A stretch of 5,813 nucleotides of DNA from Gemmatimonadota bacterium. Lineage in GTDB: Bacteria; Gemmatimonadota; Gemmatimonadetes; Longimicrobiales; Gaopeijiaceae. The translations under genes and the position numbers were made by a program. Positions 5,725 through 5,813 of the stretch are shown piece after piece; the first letter of the stretch is position 1; the number at the start of each line of letters is the position of its first letter. Under the pieces are notes generated by a model that was given only the letters and a program-made list of their open reading frames with translations, was not told the origin of the DNA and did not search any database. Location: assembly GCA_007129525.1 (NCBI GenBank), contig SKVI01000405.1, positions 1 to 5,813 on the forward strand, given 5' to 3'.

Positions 5725-5813
5725 ATGGAGAACCGCATCGAAGAGATCCTGAAAGCTCGCCCCCTGCCACGGGACGACGCCTCCACCGGGACCCTCCTGG
5801 GACACTCCCGGGA
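5725..5813 (+). CDS. Possible start of an unidentified gene, 3' partial
   Basis: From the ATG at 5725 the frame is open to the window edge (29 codons) and begins MENRIEEILKARPLPRDD, a plausible soluble N-terminus with no signal peptide or membrane segment. About 83% of third positions are G or C, like the real genes here. GGGTGA, eight bases upstream, is a fair ribosome site. An in-frame ATG at 5653, with GGAG at 5642-5645, would add 24 residues (MQGRNVPSWGGLGR...), which look less protein-like, so I prefer 5725. The frame is open back to a TAG at 5593. I do not recognise the family and, with so little sequence, a chance open frame cannot be excluded. Confidence 0.35.
   Translation, partial: MENRIEEILKARPLPRDDASTGTLLGHSR

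Noticed and set aside
5589..5805. Two short minus-strand frames (61 and 65 residues) near the right edge
   Set aside because: No ribosome site, no recognisable motif and Arg/Pro-rich composition; they overlap each other and the better plus-strand candidate.

Overview
This GC-rich window (by eye about two thirds G+C, with strongly G/C third codon positions) comes from a free-living bacterium. The gene styles, especially the serpin exported as a lipoprotein with a Pro/Gly-rich linker, would fit Gemmatimonadota or a similar high-GC environmental phylum. That is a low-confidence inference; no marker gene in the window settles it.

Layout. Bases 1-2257 (+) are the 3' end of a high-affinity phosphate uptake operon: pstA (5' end cut off by the window edge), pstB and phoU. 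The pstA stop and pstB start share one base (TGATG) and pstB and phoU overlap by four bases (ATGA), so the three genes are probably translationally coupled. After a 125-bp gap with a candidate sigma-70-type promoter comes argG (2383-3618, +), argininosuccinate synthase, started from a rare TTG with a good ribosome binding site. argG runs convergently, across a 37-bp gap, into a minus-strand pair: a small two-CBS-domain protein (5463-5026) followed 89 bp downstream by a serpin-family protease inhibitor with a lipoprotein signal (4936-3656). The last 350 bp hold no recognisable gene. They look like a divergent intergenic region, ending in what may be the first 29 codons of another plus-strand gene (from about 5725) that leaves the window.

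How the genes work together. PstA and PstB are the permease and ATPase of the PstSCAB phosphate importer (PstS and PstC would lie upstream). PhoU is the accessory regulator that links transporter state to phosphate signalling and restrains uptake. ArgG is a housekeeping arginine biosynthesis enzyme with no functional link to phosphate uptake visible here. The serpin probably sits lipid-anchored on the cell envelope and, from its intact inhibitory hinge, should inhibit extracytoplasmic proteases. The CBS protein is a probable adenine-nucleotide-sensing module of unknown target.

I see no mobile element, CRISPR array, tRNA, rRNA or confident riboswitch, and no convincing evidence of an undescribed multi-gene system. 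The most unusual content is the lipoprotein serpin. The N-terminal extension of PstB, the eukaryote-like look of ArgG and the unassigned right end are secondary points of interest.
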